Shown piece after piece: positions 21,825 to 32,490 of a stretch of DNA of 64,000 bases (within the stretch, counting starts at the first letter, position 1; every line of letters begins with the position of its first letter). The position numbers and the translations under genes are program-made. Source of the DNA: Epiperipatus broadwayi (Eukaryota; Onychophora; Udeonychophora; Euonychophora; Peripatidae); the NCBI GenBank assembly GCA_028023455.1, contig JAQFVV010000348.1:682001-746000 (forward strand). The letters are read 5' to 3'. The notes beneath the pieces were generated by a model that was not told the origin of the DNA, did not search any database, and was given only the letters and a program-made list of their open reading frames with translations.

Positions 21825-24420
21825 GTATATATAGATTGGATGGATTGGTTTCATAGCTCATAATACCATGAATATATATAATCTTGATATTATATATATA
21901 TATATACACATATCTTTATAGTGTAAAAGAAAAAAGTAGAAATGAACAAAGATAACATTTACATATATAATTATTTAAAATAGAATCTGGAATGATTGAA
22001 TTATTGATTGATGAATTAATAATATTTTTTGGTATTTTTGAAATACTATTAATTATTTAAAATTGAATATAAATATTTTAACATTTTTAATTTTGACAAA
22101 ATTATAAAATTTTTAATATAATAATAAAAAAATTATATCCAAACAATGATGTTTATTTTAAGATACATATACAATAATTATAAAAGTTAATTCTAATGTT
22201 TTTACTAAAAGGAATGAGAAAGTTTTTTTAATTAATTTAATCTTTTTCATTTTGATGAATGCAAATTTATAAAATAAAACAATTATATAATCTTGTGTTT
22301 TTTTAATCAAGAAGAAAAAAGATTACTTATTCCTGTATATATAAATTTTTGTACATTCCATAGTAGATACCAAAAATAATGGGATGAATTTAACTAAAAA
22401 AAATAGACAGCTTCCAAAGAAGGGTAATTACTGCTCTTCTCTATATTCATTGAATTTGAACTTCTTAAGAAATATAGCAGAATGACTTCTTTGATGTCTA
22501 ATACTCCAATATGTGTATAGCAAATAGTACCTCGACAATATGGAGCTGAACTGAGTTGAGAACTGGCACATTTATATATCTATTAACAAGGACACATCAT
22601 ACTAGTAATCTATATGTTGGATTCCAGTAATTCATATTAATATGTAGTAGACACATATATAAATACACATGGAAGAAATTTGCTGTTGATAGACAGATAC
22701 AAAATCTATTTTTATACATATTGAAGCACAGACTAAAGTTGACTATATAGCATTCCTTATCTGCTATTAATATTTTTCCATAGATGTGAAGCACAAATGG
22801 AAAAAATTGACTAGTGAGTAAAATAATATTGATATATTATTTCAAACTTTAATTCTATTGTTAATAAAAATCTATTTCTGCTTATTGCCCAAAAGAAAGA
22901 GGATTTAATCTGTATTATACTGATTTAGTTTAAAATAAACATTTTTTGAATGAATTGAAAAAAATAATTAACGAAACAAAGTATTCAACAAGAAAATAAA
23001 ATGTTAATGCTAGTTAAAGTTTTTAATAAGTTTAAAAACCTCCAGGGGATATAAACTCTAGATTTACTTTCTTTGAATTTTGTATATAATGAAATTGCCA
23101 AATATCTTTTTTATGTTAATGACAGTTGAAACTCCAGGTTTTAAATCCATTCAATGTAAGATATTGTTAAAAATAATTTTAAAAGCACGTTAATATTATG
23201 AATTGAGATATTTTTATATTAGAATAAGAATCTGTGGGTAGCATATTATATATATTCTTAACACTAAGCATCACATGATACTGTATGGAGAGTTTTGCCT
23301 TTGTTATATTCTTAACATTGAAATATTTATATATGGTTAAAATTGAATAATATAGCTGACACAGATTTAATGAGTTAATATTAAGAATTGAAATTTTTTA
23401 TGTTATAACATGCATAGTGCCTGTGCAAATCTATATGCATATATGTATAGCTGAATTCAGTCATTGTTTATGTACTATTAAGATAAAGTAATACAAGCCT
23501 TAATGAAAATAACAAAGATTGGAATATTTTGTACTATTAGACAAATGTGCTTGCTTGCATATTTATGTAATACCACTTGCAATTTATGTGTTTCTGTAAT
23601 CTATAATTTAACTAATGTTAAACATCTATTAGTTTTTTAAAAGTATTTTCCTATATCTGTAAATAGTCAAAATTAGAATGATCTAGATGATGTTGTTACT
23701 AATTTATTTTAAAATGTACTAGACATTATTTGGTTATTCCAGTAAAGTTATTTAATATTAGTATAAACATTGTATATTTTCTCTTATTCACTCATGCAGT
23801 CGCTAACATCCTTCCAATTCCAAGATAGCTCCATGCTAACTATTTGGGATATATATATTTGTATAATTCTTTTTAGAATTATTTAGGATGTATAATTCTT
23901 TTTAGAATTATTTAGATGGCTCTAAGGATAATGTAAAGTTTATAGAGTTCACTTTTTTATATATTATATGATGATGATTAATTTATTTAAAGAACATATT
24001 CATAATACTTTTATGGCCTTGAGCATTGATGGTGATCAGCATTGTTATAATGATTGAAAAAAAAATTGAAGTATTATTTTAACCCTTGTTTATGTTCCCG
24101 TAGCAGAAATATTGATGATAGCTCTTATCAATATTATGCCTCATTATTCTTACCATTGGTTTGATGATGATTAACCTACAATTTTATAATGTGACTCTTT
24201 TAAATCCAGTTATAAGAAATAACTGTTAGTGATTGTTTTTCAGCAGCTACTAGTTATATTATTCATATTTGATCTCTTTGTTTTTTATTCATGTTTCTTT
24301 GCTCATATTGCATATAGTAAAAATAATGATTAATTATTATTCCATACCCCATATAAACTTCTTAATTCTCTATTATTACAATATATATATATGTAATAAA
24401 TAAAGTTTGATATCTGTATT
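21825..24420 (+). other. DNAH7: intron, no recognised element
   Basis: AT-rich intron. Small local structures are a (ta)n run at 21887-21907 and a 27-bp tandem duplication built on gtataattctttttagaat at about 23859-23912. Nothing else is recognised. Confidence 0.5.
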
Positions 24421-24429
24421 CGTTTCACA

Positions 24430-25215
24430 ATATATGTAATATACAAATAAATATATATATCAAAATACAGTACAATTTATATAAATTATATTCTTTTAGA
24501 AGTACTTTCGACTATACACTTTGTAGTCTTTATCAACTATATAACGTTGACTAATCAAAACAAGACAACACTTAACAATACTCATAGTTCAATTCAGATT
24601 TCCCACAATTCTGTTATCTTAACATTTGATGACTGGTGATTCATTAACATTTGACGATTTCTTGAAATCAACATAGCCTCTTTTATTTTACGTTTATTAT
24701 GACAACGTTCAATTTGAATAATTTTCATATTTTTATAATCAAATTTAAATCCATATTGACAAGATTTATTTTGATCATAATAAATCTTGTCAATATGGAT
24801 TTAAATTTGATTATAAAAATATGAAAATTATTCAAATTGAACATTGTCATAATAAACGTAATTTAAAAGAATAAATCTTGTCAATATGGATTTAAATTTG
24901 ATTATAAAAATATGAAAATTATTCAAGTTGAACGTTGTCATAATAAACATAAAATAAAAGAGGCTACGTTGATTTCAAGAAATCGTCAAATGTTAATGAA
25001 TCGCCAGTCATCAAATGGTTAAGATAACAGAATTGTGGGAAATCTGAATTGAACTATGGGTATTGTTAAGTGTTGTCTCGTTTTGATTATTCAACGTTAT
25101 ATAGTTGATAAAGACTACAAAGTGTATAGTCGAAAGTACTTCTAAAAGAATATAATTTATATAAATTGTACTGTATTTTGATATATATATTGATTTGTAT
25201 ATATATATATATATA
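24430..25215. repeat. large palindrome with internal duplication, probably PLE-derived
   Basis: The left arm (about 24440-24780) and right arm (about 24880-25210) are near-perfect reverse complements. The central part duplicates the inner arm, so aaatcttgtcaatatggatt occurs twice in direct orientation (24783 and 24873). Outer arms carry the sequence agactacaaagtgtatagtcgaaa on the right, a hairpin followed by GAAA, and its complement on the left. The right end passes into (ta)n and then the RTE insertion site. It codes for nothing. Confidence 0.8.
25095..25160 (+). ncRNA. degenerate hammerhead-ribozyme-like motif
   Basis: TTGATAA (25105-25111) stands where the hammerhead core has CTGATGA. 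A 5-bp stem GACTA/TAGTC (25113-25117 and 25127-25131) is followed by GAAA (25132-25135), then a very short third stem AAG/CTT around two bases. Flanking ttatat and atataa could form stem I. Two core positions differ and one base is extra, so I expect it to be inactive. Minimal hammerheads with a tiny stem III are known in Penelope-like elements. The same motif lies on the minus strand at 24490-24550. Confidence 0.45.
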
Positions 25216-25258
25216 TACAAATCAATATATATATATCAATATAGATAAAATCAAATGG

Positions 25259-28200
25259 CTGCAGAAAGGAGTTTGCTATTAACTGAAAGGAGACCCTTTG
25301 ATTCCTCTTGGAGGCCTTAAAGGAACCGAGCAGGGCAAATTCCTAATGTCCACTCCATACGTTCTTGTCGTTGTAGCTGTTATTACTATGTGATTATTCA
25401 TATAGTATACGAACATGGATGGGCTGCTCACCAACATGCATTAGCCAGCGTGGTGAGTTTATTGGCTTTTTACCTCTGAGTTTAAGATCAAGAAACACCA
25501 TGGTCTTTCTTCTCAGTGCCTGATAAGGCAGAATGAATGTTTGTGTAAATGATAAATATTTTTCCAATACATATATACAATTATGACAGACAAAAATAAA
25601 GCATGGCCCTTATTCCCAGGAGGCTGTAAAGTCACCAACCAAGGCAGCGGTTGGTGGCCGAAGGCGGAGGGTGCTAAGAATCCCCTGATTGTGGACCCAG
25701 GCTGCCATTTGATGATGACTTTTTATTTAGGTACTTACAACTGCAGATCACTTTCAAGTGAAGGAAGATTGCAAGAATTAGAAGAAGAATTGTCTTATAT
25801 TAAATGGGACATTATTGGACTTTGTGAAGTTAGAAGAAAAGGTGAAGAAACAATTGATTTAAAAAGTGGACATATACTCTATTATAAAGGCACACATATT
25901 GGAAATACAAGTGGAGTAGGATTCATTATAAATAAAAAGTGGAAGAACAATATTGTGGAGATTGATGGTGTATCGGACAGAGTTGCAAGATTAGTTATAC
26001 AACTTAATAGCAGATACCAAATGCAGATAATTCAGGTTTATGCCCCAACAAGTTCTCATAGTGATGAAGTAGTAGAAGATTTTTATATGGATGTACAAAA
26101 GGCTTTTGATCAGAGTAAACAACATTTTAAAATTGTTATGGGAGACTTTAATGCTAGAATTGGTAGACAAATGAAAGATGAAATTGCTGTAGGTAGTTTT
26201 GGTTATGGTAATAGAAATGAGAGAGGACATAGACTTGTGGAGTTTGCAGAAAAAGAAAAACTTTATATTATGAATTCATTTTTTGAGAAAAATGTTAAAA
26301 GGAAATGGACATGGAAGCATCCAAATGAAGGTACATCAGAATTGGATTATATTTTGACTAACAGGAAATACATATTTCAAGATTGTAATGTTCTTAATAA
26401 ATTTAACACAGGAAGTGATCATCGATTAGTAAGGTGTAAATTACATGTTAATGTAAAACTAGAGAGACAAAAATTATTAAGAAAAACAATATTTACAGTT
26501 GATATTCCTAATCTTCAGAAACATTCTAATGAATTTAAATTAGAACTTACAAATAGGTTTCAAGTGTTAGGAGATTTTGAACATGATTCAGATTTGAATG
26601 AAATTAATATGAAAATAACTGATACACTTTTAAAAACTGCAACAAAGATAGCTGGTAGAAAAAAGCAGCAATTGACTAATAAAATTTCTACTGAGACTAG
26701 AGAATTTATGAAGAAAAGAAGGAATATGAAGATATACAAAAATGATGTATTAAAAAGAATTGAATATCTCGAATTTTGTAAAATGGTACGGAAAAGAGTT
26801 GAAAATGATATAAGAAAGTATAACTGTGAAATAGCAAGGAAAGCTGTAGAAGAAAATAAAAGTCTCAAGAATGTTAAACAACATTTTGGTATTGGTAGGA
26901 AATTTATATCTGCAATAAGAAAAAAAGATGGAATTATTACTAAAAAGAGAGATGACATCATGAAGTTGGTAGAAGATTTTTATCAAGAATTATATAGTAA
27001 TAAAGAACAAGTACCTCCTATATCTATTACATCTTCCGAATTGCCCAGAATTTTAAATGAAGAAGTGAGACATGCAATTAAATGTATGAAGAAAGGAAAG
27101 GCTCCAGGAAATGATGGAATTATAATTGATATATTAAAAGAAGCAGGTGAAGAAATAGAAACAATTTTAGCAAAGTTATATACCAAATGTCTAAATGATA
27201 AAGATGTACCGGAAGATTGGAAGAATGCAGTAATAATATTAATATTTAAAAAAGGTGATAAAGAAGATATTAGAAATTACAGACCTATCAGCCTTTTATC
27301 AGTTTTATATAAAATTTTTACCAAGATAATTACAACTCGTCTACAGAGAACTTTGGATTTCCACCAACCAAGAGAACAAGCTGGATTTAAAAGTGGTTTT
27401 AGTACAATAGATCATATCCAGGTATTGAGAGAAGTCATAGAAAGGACAAATGAATATGAGTTGTCATTATGTTTTGGATTTGTAGATTATGAAAAGGCAT
27501 TCGATTCTATACACATTTCTTCAGTGATTAAAGCATTGGATCATCAAGGTATAGATCCAGGATATTGTCATATTTTAAAGAATATTTATAAAAATGCAAC
27601 AGCAACAATTAGATTACATAATGATACTGGAAAAATCAACATTGAGAAAGGTGTAAGACAAGGTGACTCCATATCTCCAAAACTTTTTACAGCAGTGCTG
27701 CAAGAAGTATTTTGTGGATTAAAATGGGAAACTAAAGGAATGAAAGTAAATGGAGAGTATTTAAGTCATTTAGATTTTGCAGATGATGTAGTTGTTTTTG
27801 CAAATAATGCTTCAGAGCTGCAGGAAATGTTGCAGGAGTTAGCAGATGAAAGTAGAAAAGTAGGACTAAAGATAAATGTTAAAAAGACTAAAGTAATGTT
27901 TAATCGATTTGCTCAAAATATGAAAATAAAGATTGATTATGAAGAATTAGAAAAAGTTAACAGTTACAAATACCTTGGTCATATTATTAATACAGATGGA
28001 AACATAATGGAGGAAATTAATCATAGAATTAAACTTGGTTGGAGTGCTTTTGGTAGAAATAACTTGATACTAAAAGGAAATATGCCTATGTGTTTGAAAA
28101 GAATGGTTTTTAACAAATGTGTTTTACCAGTTCTTACTTATGGATCTGAGACTTGGACACTTAATAGAAGAGCAATACAGAGACTTCAGACCACTCAAAG

Positions 28201-28552
28201 GAGTATGGAGAGATGTATGTTGGGAGTAACAAGAAGAGATCGAAAACGCAATGTATGGGTAAGACAACAAACAGGTGTTACTGACCTTATTGAAAAAATT
28301 AAAAGATTGAAATGGAGTTGGGCTGGACATATTGCTAGAAGAAATGATAATAGATGGACAATTGAAATTTTAAACTGGATTCCAAGAGATTGTAAAAGAC
28401 CCAGAAAGAGACCACATGTGAGATGGATGGATAAAATAAGAAAATGTGCAGGGGTGTTGTGGAAAAGAGAAGCTAAAGATCGAGAAGATGGATTAAACTT
28501 GGAGAGACCTTCATCCTGCAGTGGATTGATAATGGTTGATGATGATGATGAT
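25259..28552 (+). mobile_element. RTE-type LINE, near full length, with intact ORF
   Basis: A 10-bp target duplication, aatcaaatgg, flanks it at 25249-25258 and 28553-28562. The 5' untranslated region (25259-25582) matches the second copy at 55857 back to 55590. The 3' end is a short gatgat repeat rather than poly(A), as usual for RTE elements. The ORF has no internal stop. The insertion lies next to a (ta)n tract at the edge of the palindrome at 24430-25215, and in the same direction as the dynein gene. Confidence 0.92.
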
Positions 28553-28606
28553 AATCAAATGGATTATTGTTCAGAAGGTTATAAAAAGTTCAAACATTGG
28601 AAATGA
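25583..28606 (+). CDS. RTE LINE endonuclease-reverse transcriptase (ORF2), intact
   Basis: A single protein of 1007 residues nicks chromosomal DNA and reverse-transcribes the element's RNA at the nick. The APE-like endonuclease spans about residues 46-285: T-Y-N-C-R-S-L (Asn53), C-E-V-R-R (Glu82), M-G-D-F-N-A-R-I (Asp188, Asn190), L-D-Y-I-L-T-N, and S-D-H (278-280). Reverse transcriptase spans about 540-810: N-Y-R-P-I-S-L-L-S, F-V-D-Y-E-K-A-F-D (Asp635), V-R-Q-G-D-S-I-S-P, and the catalytic F-A-D-D (732-735). The C-terminal region has the E-R-C-M-L-G-V-T-R-R-D-R-K and W-A-G-H-I-A-R blocks common to RTE-like proteins, often annotated as craniofacial development protein 2. All catalytic residues are present. 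The last ~18 codons lie in flanking DNA beyond the target duplication. Start at 25583 is the first Met, shared with the other copy. Confidence 0.95.
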   Translation: MTDKNKAWPLFPGGCKVTNQGSGWWPKAEGAKNPLIVDPGCHLMMTFYLGTYNCRSLSSEGRLQELEEELSYIKWDIIGLCEVRRKGEETIDLKSGHILYYKGTHIGNTSGVGFIINKKWKNNIVEIDGVSDRVARLVIQLNSRYQMQIIQVYAPTSSHSDEVVEDFYMDVQKAFDQSKQHFKIVMGDFNARIGRQMKDEIAVGSFGYGNRNERGHRLVEFAEKEKLYIMNSFFEKNVKRKWTWKHPNEGTSELDYILTNRKYIFQDCNVLNKFNTGSDHRLVRCKLHVNVKLERQKLLRKTIFTVDIPNLQKHSNEFKLELTNRFQVLGDFEHDSDLNEINMKITDTLLKTATKIAGRKKQQLTNKISTETREFMKKRRNMKIYKNDVLKRIEYLEFCKMVRKRVENDIRKYNCEIARKAVEENKSLKNVKQHFGIGRKFISAIRKKDGIITKKRDDIMKLVEDFYQELYSNKEQVPPISITSSELPRILNEEVRHAIKCMKKGKAPGNDGIIIDILKEAGEEIETILAKLYTKCLNDKDVPEDWKNAVIILIFKKGDKEDIRNYRPISLLSVLYKIFTKIITTRLQRTLDFHQPREQAGFKSGFSTIDHIQVLREVIERTNEYELSLCFGFVDYEKAFDSIHISSVIKALDHQGIDPGYCHILKNIYKNATATIRLHNDTGKINIEKGVRQGDSISPKLFTAVLQEVFCGLKWETKGMKVNGEYLSHLDFADDVVVFANNASELQEMLQELADESRKVGLKINVKKTKVMFNRFAQNMKIKIDYEELEKVNSYKYLGHIINTDGNIMEEINHRIKLGWSAFGRNNLILKGNMPMCLKRMVFNKCVLPVLTYGSETWTLNRRAIQRLQTTQRSMERCMLGVTRRDRKRNVWVRQQTGVTDLIEKIKRLKWSWAGHIARRNDNRWTIEILNWIPRDCKRPRKRPHVRWMDKIRKCAGVLWKREAKDREDGLNLERPSSCSGLIMVDDDDDNQMDYCSEGYKKFKHWK

Positions 28607-29140
28607 CAAAACAGAACTGAAACAATTATTCCTGATCTTGAGTTCCAGAACACACCACTCTGTCATTGCACTAAGCCACACAGGGCACTAATTAATTATT
28701 AATGCTAATTATTGCTTTCAGCCATTTAAATTAATACAGAATTGGTTGTTATAAGCTTATCATATTATCGATTATGTGTTTAGACATTCATCTTTCTATT
28801 CTTTAATTATATGCTCAGTCATTCTGACTTCATCTTGTCTTTTCTGTTTTCTTGTGATAACATTTTGTTTTATCCCCCCTCCCCCCGAATTAAAATAGCT
28901 GTACTTGTTTTCAAGTGGCTACTAATATCGATGATTTAAAATTAAGTTTAAAATTCCAAACTCTGAATAAAAAAAGGTTTAATTCTGTTTATTTAATATT
29001 TGATCTATTTTTTCCTTTTGGTTTAATATCAAATGATCATCAAGAATGTTTATCAATCTGTTGATATCTTAAATAAATATTTGGAGCAAATTATTAATAC
29101 TATAATTCTATAATAAATTTGTTTATAAACTTCTCATAAA
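28607..29140 (+). other. DNAH7: intron DNA, possible dispersed repeat
   Basis: No gene. The segment 28580-28690 (ttcaaacattg, then tgcactaagccacacagggc) weakly resembles 59550-59620 (ttcaaacactg, then tgcactgcaccaaaccatg), suggesting a diverged dispersed repeat. A C run lies near 28880. Confidence 0.4.
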
Positions 29141-29147
29141 TTATATA

Positions 29148-29663
29148 ATATCAATGCTTATGCGCTTATAACGCTCGTTAAAGAAGTTATATGTTATTAA
29201 ATTTATTTAAAGCTTAGCACTTTCAAAGCTCTATGGCTTCATAATCATAGCTGTGCAAAATAAAAATAAAACGGTTGATAGTGATGAGGGGGAGTATTCA
29301 AATTTATGTTAATTAGATGTTTCGGTATATTATTTAAAATATTGTTTGACTTAGTTTGTCCATCTTTTGGAAATGGCAAAACAGGTGTCCTTTATATTAA
29401 TTGATTGGTTGTCATTATTTATGAAATATGCCTCCTTTATTTTGCGCCTATGGTCGTTACTCTCTTTACACACTATTCTGGGATTGGTGGGTTCAAATCT
29501 GTGTCCAGTAGCTTTTTCATGTTCCCCTCATCACTATCAACCGTTTTATTGTTATTTTGCACAGCTATGATTAGGAATCCATAGAGCTTTGAAAGCGCTA
29601 AGCTTTAAATAAATTTAATAACATATAACTTCTTTAACGAGCGTTATAAGCGCATAAGTATTG
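29148..29663. repeat. palindromic element, same group as 6257-6522
   Basis: Arms of about 148 bp (29148-29295 and 29515-29663) are near-perfect reverse complements, including atgcgcttataacgctcgtt on the left. The loop between them is about 220 bp and codes for nothing. On the + strand the right arm reads ctatgattagg, then gagctttgaaagcgctaagc, the same core as the other palindromes. No target duplication was established. Confidence 0.8.
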
Positions 29664-29679
29664 ATACTATAATTCTAAT

Positions 29680-30728
29680 AATTTTAATACATCTATAAAT
29701 CTAAACATTGCTATTAAATATGTATTGTAGAGACCATATTATCTTATTCACAGAGAAAATAATATCAAATATGTTATTATTATTCACAAACTACATTATT
29801 AAGAAATTATTTTAACAGTCTTGAAGGAATGCTTATTTTCTTATATTAATCTCAATTCATTAGTCAGATAAAAATGGTCAAAGTATAGCTGTTAAATTTA
29901 TAATGAAAATATTTAAACTGCTTTACGGTACAGAACATTTCCAAATATGTTACTATAATTCACAAATCAAAATAATTTTAATAAATTCATAAGTCATGGC
30001 TATTAATTTTTTTATCTGATCAATGAATTATCATTACATTGGTTATAATTTTGCTGAAATGATTCTTTAGGAATCTGACTTATGAATTATAGTAACATAT
30101 TCAAAATTATTTACTCTGTGAATAAGTTTTAATATTATAAATAAACCTGAACATGATAATATCCCTGTAATTATCTATTTTGCAACTGATTTCTATAAGA
30201 AAAAATTTTCAAACATGGATCAAATTGTTTAAAATTAATCTAAGAATATATTATTTGCAAATCTTCCAAGTATATCTTTACCTTTGCTTCCAGGAAGTCA
30301 AATAAAAGGCAACTATATACAAGAATCCTGTAAAATGAGTAGCTGACATACCCTCATCAAATAAATTTTGACATTGTCTGTAGTATCAGTCCAAATCAGC
30401 TTCTCCTTTAAAGTGTATCAATCATGACTGAAAATGTCAAACTCAGTAGGTGAACAGTAGACTCCATTAGTGAAGTCAAATACAGTAATCCTAAGACATA
30501 TCTTAAAAATTGAAAGATGTATGTTAAGTGTTAATTGAATATCTATTTCAGTAACAAAGGAAATGACCATTTATTAATTCATTATTAGTCAAATATTAAT
30601 GTTCTTTTAAAAAAGTTTCATTTAGAAAATATGAGTAGAAATTTAGAGATTGCATATAGCTACAGTAACATTATTTTATTAATAACATAAAAGTTGATAA
30701 ATATCATATATTTAATTATTGATATAGG
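29680..30728 (+). other. DNAH7: intron DNA with a local inverted segment
   Basis: Within 29740-30125, phrases such as attattcacaaactacatta, aatatgttactataattcac and ttatgaattatagtaacata recur in both orientations, giving a weak fold-back of old origin. No coding or terminal-repeat evidence allows a family name. Confidence 0.4.
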
Positions 30729-31437
30729 CAGTGGCGTTACTACTATTAAAGCTGGTTAAGTAATACTTAAGGATCCATCATAAGCATAAAGTGTAATACA
30801 TCAGAATCTGTTTCTACAGAGATTTTTTTTAATTATATAAAAAAAATACTAACTTTTATTCTGTTTTTGTTCTAACTAGATATGATTAGTTTAAAATAAA
30901 CAAATATTTTGTATTTTAGACAATTTAATAATTTTTTTTTTGCAATTAAATTATCATTTTTCAGTGGTCCAAAATGACACTTTACATACATTATAACAGT
31001 ATACAAATAACAATAATAACAAAACATTTGATGACTGAAGAACATATTTATATTATTTATCTATTAATCCAATTATTTAATCAAAATATTAGTTAAAAAC
31101 CTTATGTAATTACTGTGTCTATTTTTGTAACTCCTTTGTGATTTTGTAAAAAAAATTTTCATTGATACATTTTTATTACAATTAATATTTTTCTCTTTTG
31201 TTTATACATCCTTTTTTGAATTATGTTTAGAATTTTCTTTTTGTTTATTTGTTTGATATTAAATTTGCTTACATCAAAAATAATTTTAATATACCCACCC
31301 ACAATAATTTTCAACAATTTAAAAATTGTGTTTAAATATCTATACCATCATAAATATAAAGTGTTGGGCCCTATGTATTGAAGAGCCCTTTACCATCTTT
31401 TGTTGAAAGGGTTAAAATTTCTAGTTATGCTACTAGA
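30729..31437. mobile_element. possible old DNA-transposon remnant (MITE)
   Basis: The left edge reads cagtggcgttactac, and the right edge, reverse-complemented, reads ctagtagcataactagaa. The two share about eight of eleven bases and resemble the CAGTGGCG-type ends of some DNA transposons. The right side carries the phrase gggccctatgtattgaagagccc. No clean target duplication and no transposase are visible. Confidence 0.35.
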
Positions 31438-32490
31438 TATGAAACTCATAAAAGTCTATGAAGTAGTTCTAAAATTGAGATACTACAAGGAATTGTGTTA
31501 AGAGGGTAATAGTAATGATCAGTCTCTGATGAATGGTGATCAAGCATTATTTTTAGAACATAGCTTCTATTACCTAGTTGTTCTACCTACTCATCATTTA
31601 CACATAACATTCAGTCCAGAGTATAATTTAACAATTCAATTCTCAGGTATTGTTTGTATTTATTATTAAGAGCTCATTTTTAATGTAAATTATTTTGTTG
31701 AGAAGAATATAATTGTCTTTTTTTCAGATCAGTTATTTTCAAACTGATACAAACTTTGGTGCATATTAAAGGTAAATTATAGCCTCAATATCTATAATAA
31801 TATGATCCCCTTTTCCAATCACTAATGACAATTATATTATATTGCAGTTATATTTTTTGTTTTTACTGATCACATAATCTGACTTATTGGATACATAGTT
31901 GACTTGATCATGGGCAGGCTATCTGAAAGATTCTAAGCTCTGCTTAAGACTCAAACCTAAATTGTGCATCACAGAAAGATGCATTAATCACTATCATATA
32001 GTAAGACCAATTTTTTGTTTATATTGTAAAATAATAATCCTATAGTATAAGGAGTTGTATAACACTTATGATTGAACAAAAGAAAAAGTAATCAATAAAA
32101 TATAAAATGTCTGTATTTATGCTTGAATTTATGGCTGTGTTTATGCTTGAATTTATGGTATAAGTGTATATTAAATAAAATGAAGAAAATATTTTTGCAA
32201 TGTGTATGAAATAAAAATAAGCAAAAAGTTAATATTTAATATATTGTTATAGTTGTAAATTTAACAATAAAAGTAGAAATTTTATTTTTTATCATTATCT
32301 GTTTTTTTTTTATTATAAAATATAGGAAATTTTATTTTGTAATTTGGTTACAACTCATATGATAAGGTTAAAAATAGGATACATTAAATGGAATTCAAAG
32401 TAGAAAGAAGTTCAATGATGTTTATTATTTTGTTACAAATCTTCGAGTTTACATGATTATATCGTGTGCTACACAAAGTTTAACTCGTCA
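31438..32490 (+). other. DNAH7: intron DNA, nothing recognised
   Basis: AT-rich sequence. One 23-bp phrase (tttatgcttgaatttatgg) is repeated in tandem near 32117-32158. Nothing else was recognised. Confidence 0.5.

Noticed and set aside
26560-26986. Minus-strand frames inside the RTE ORF, and + strand frames at 54006-55195
   Set aside because: Both sets are antisense shadows of the RTE protein and match each other only because the elements are copies.
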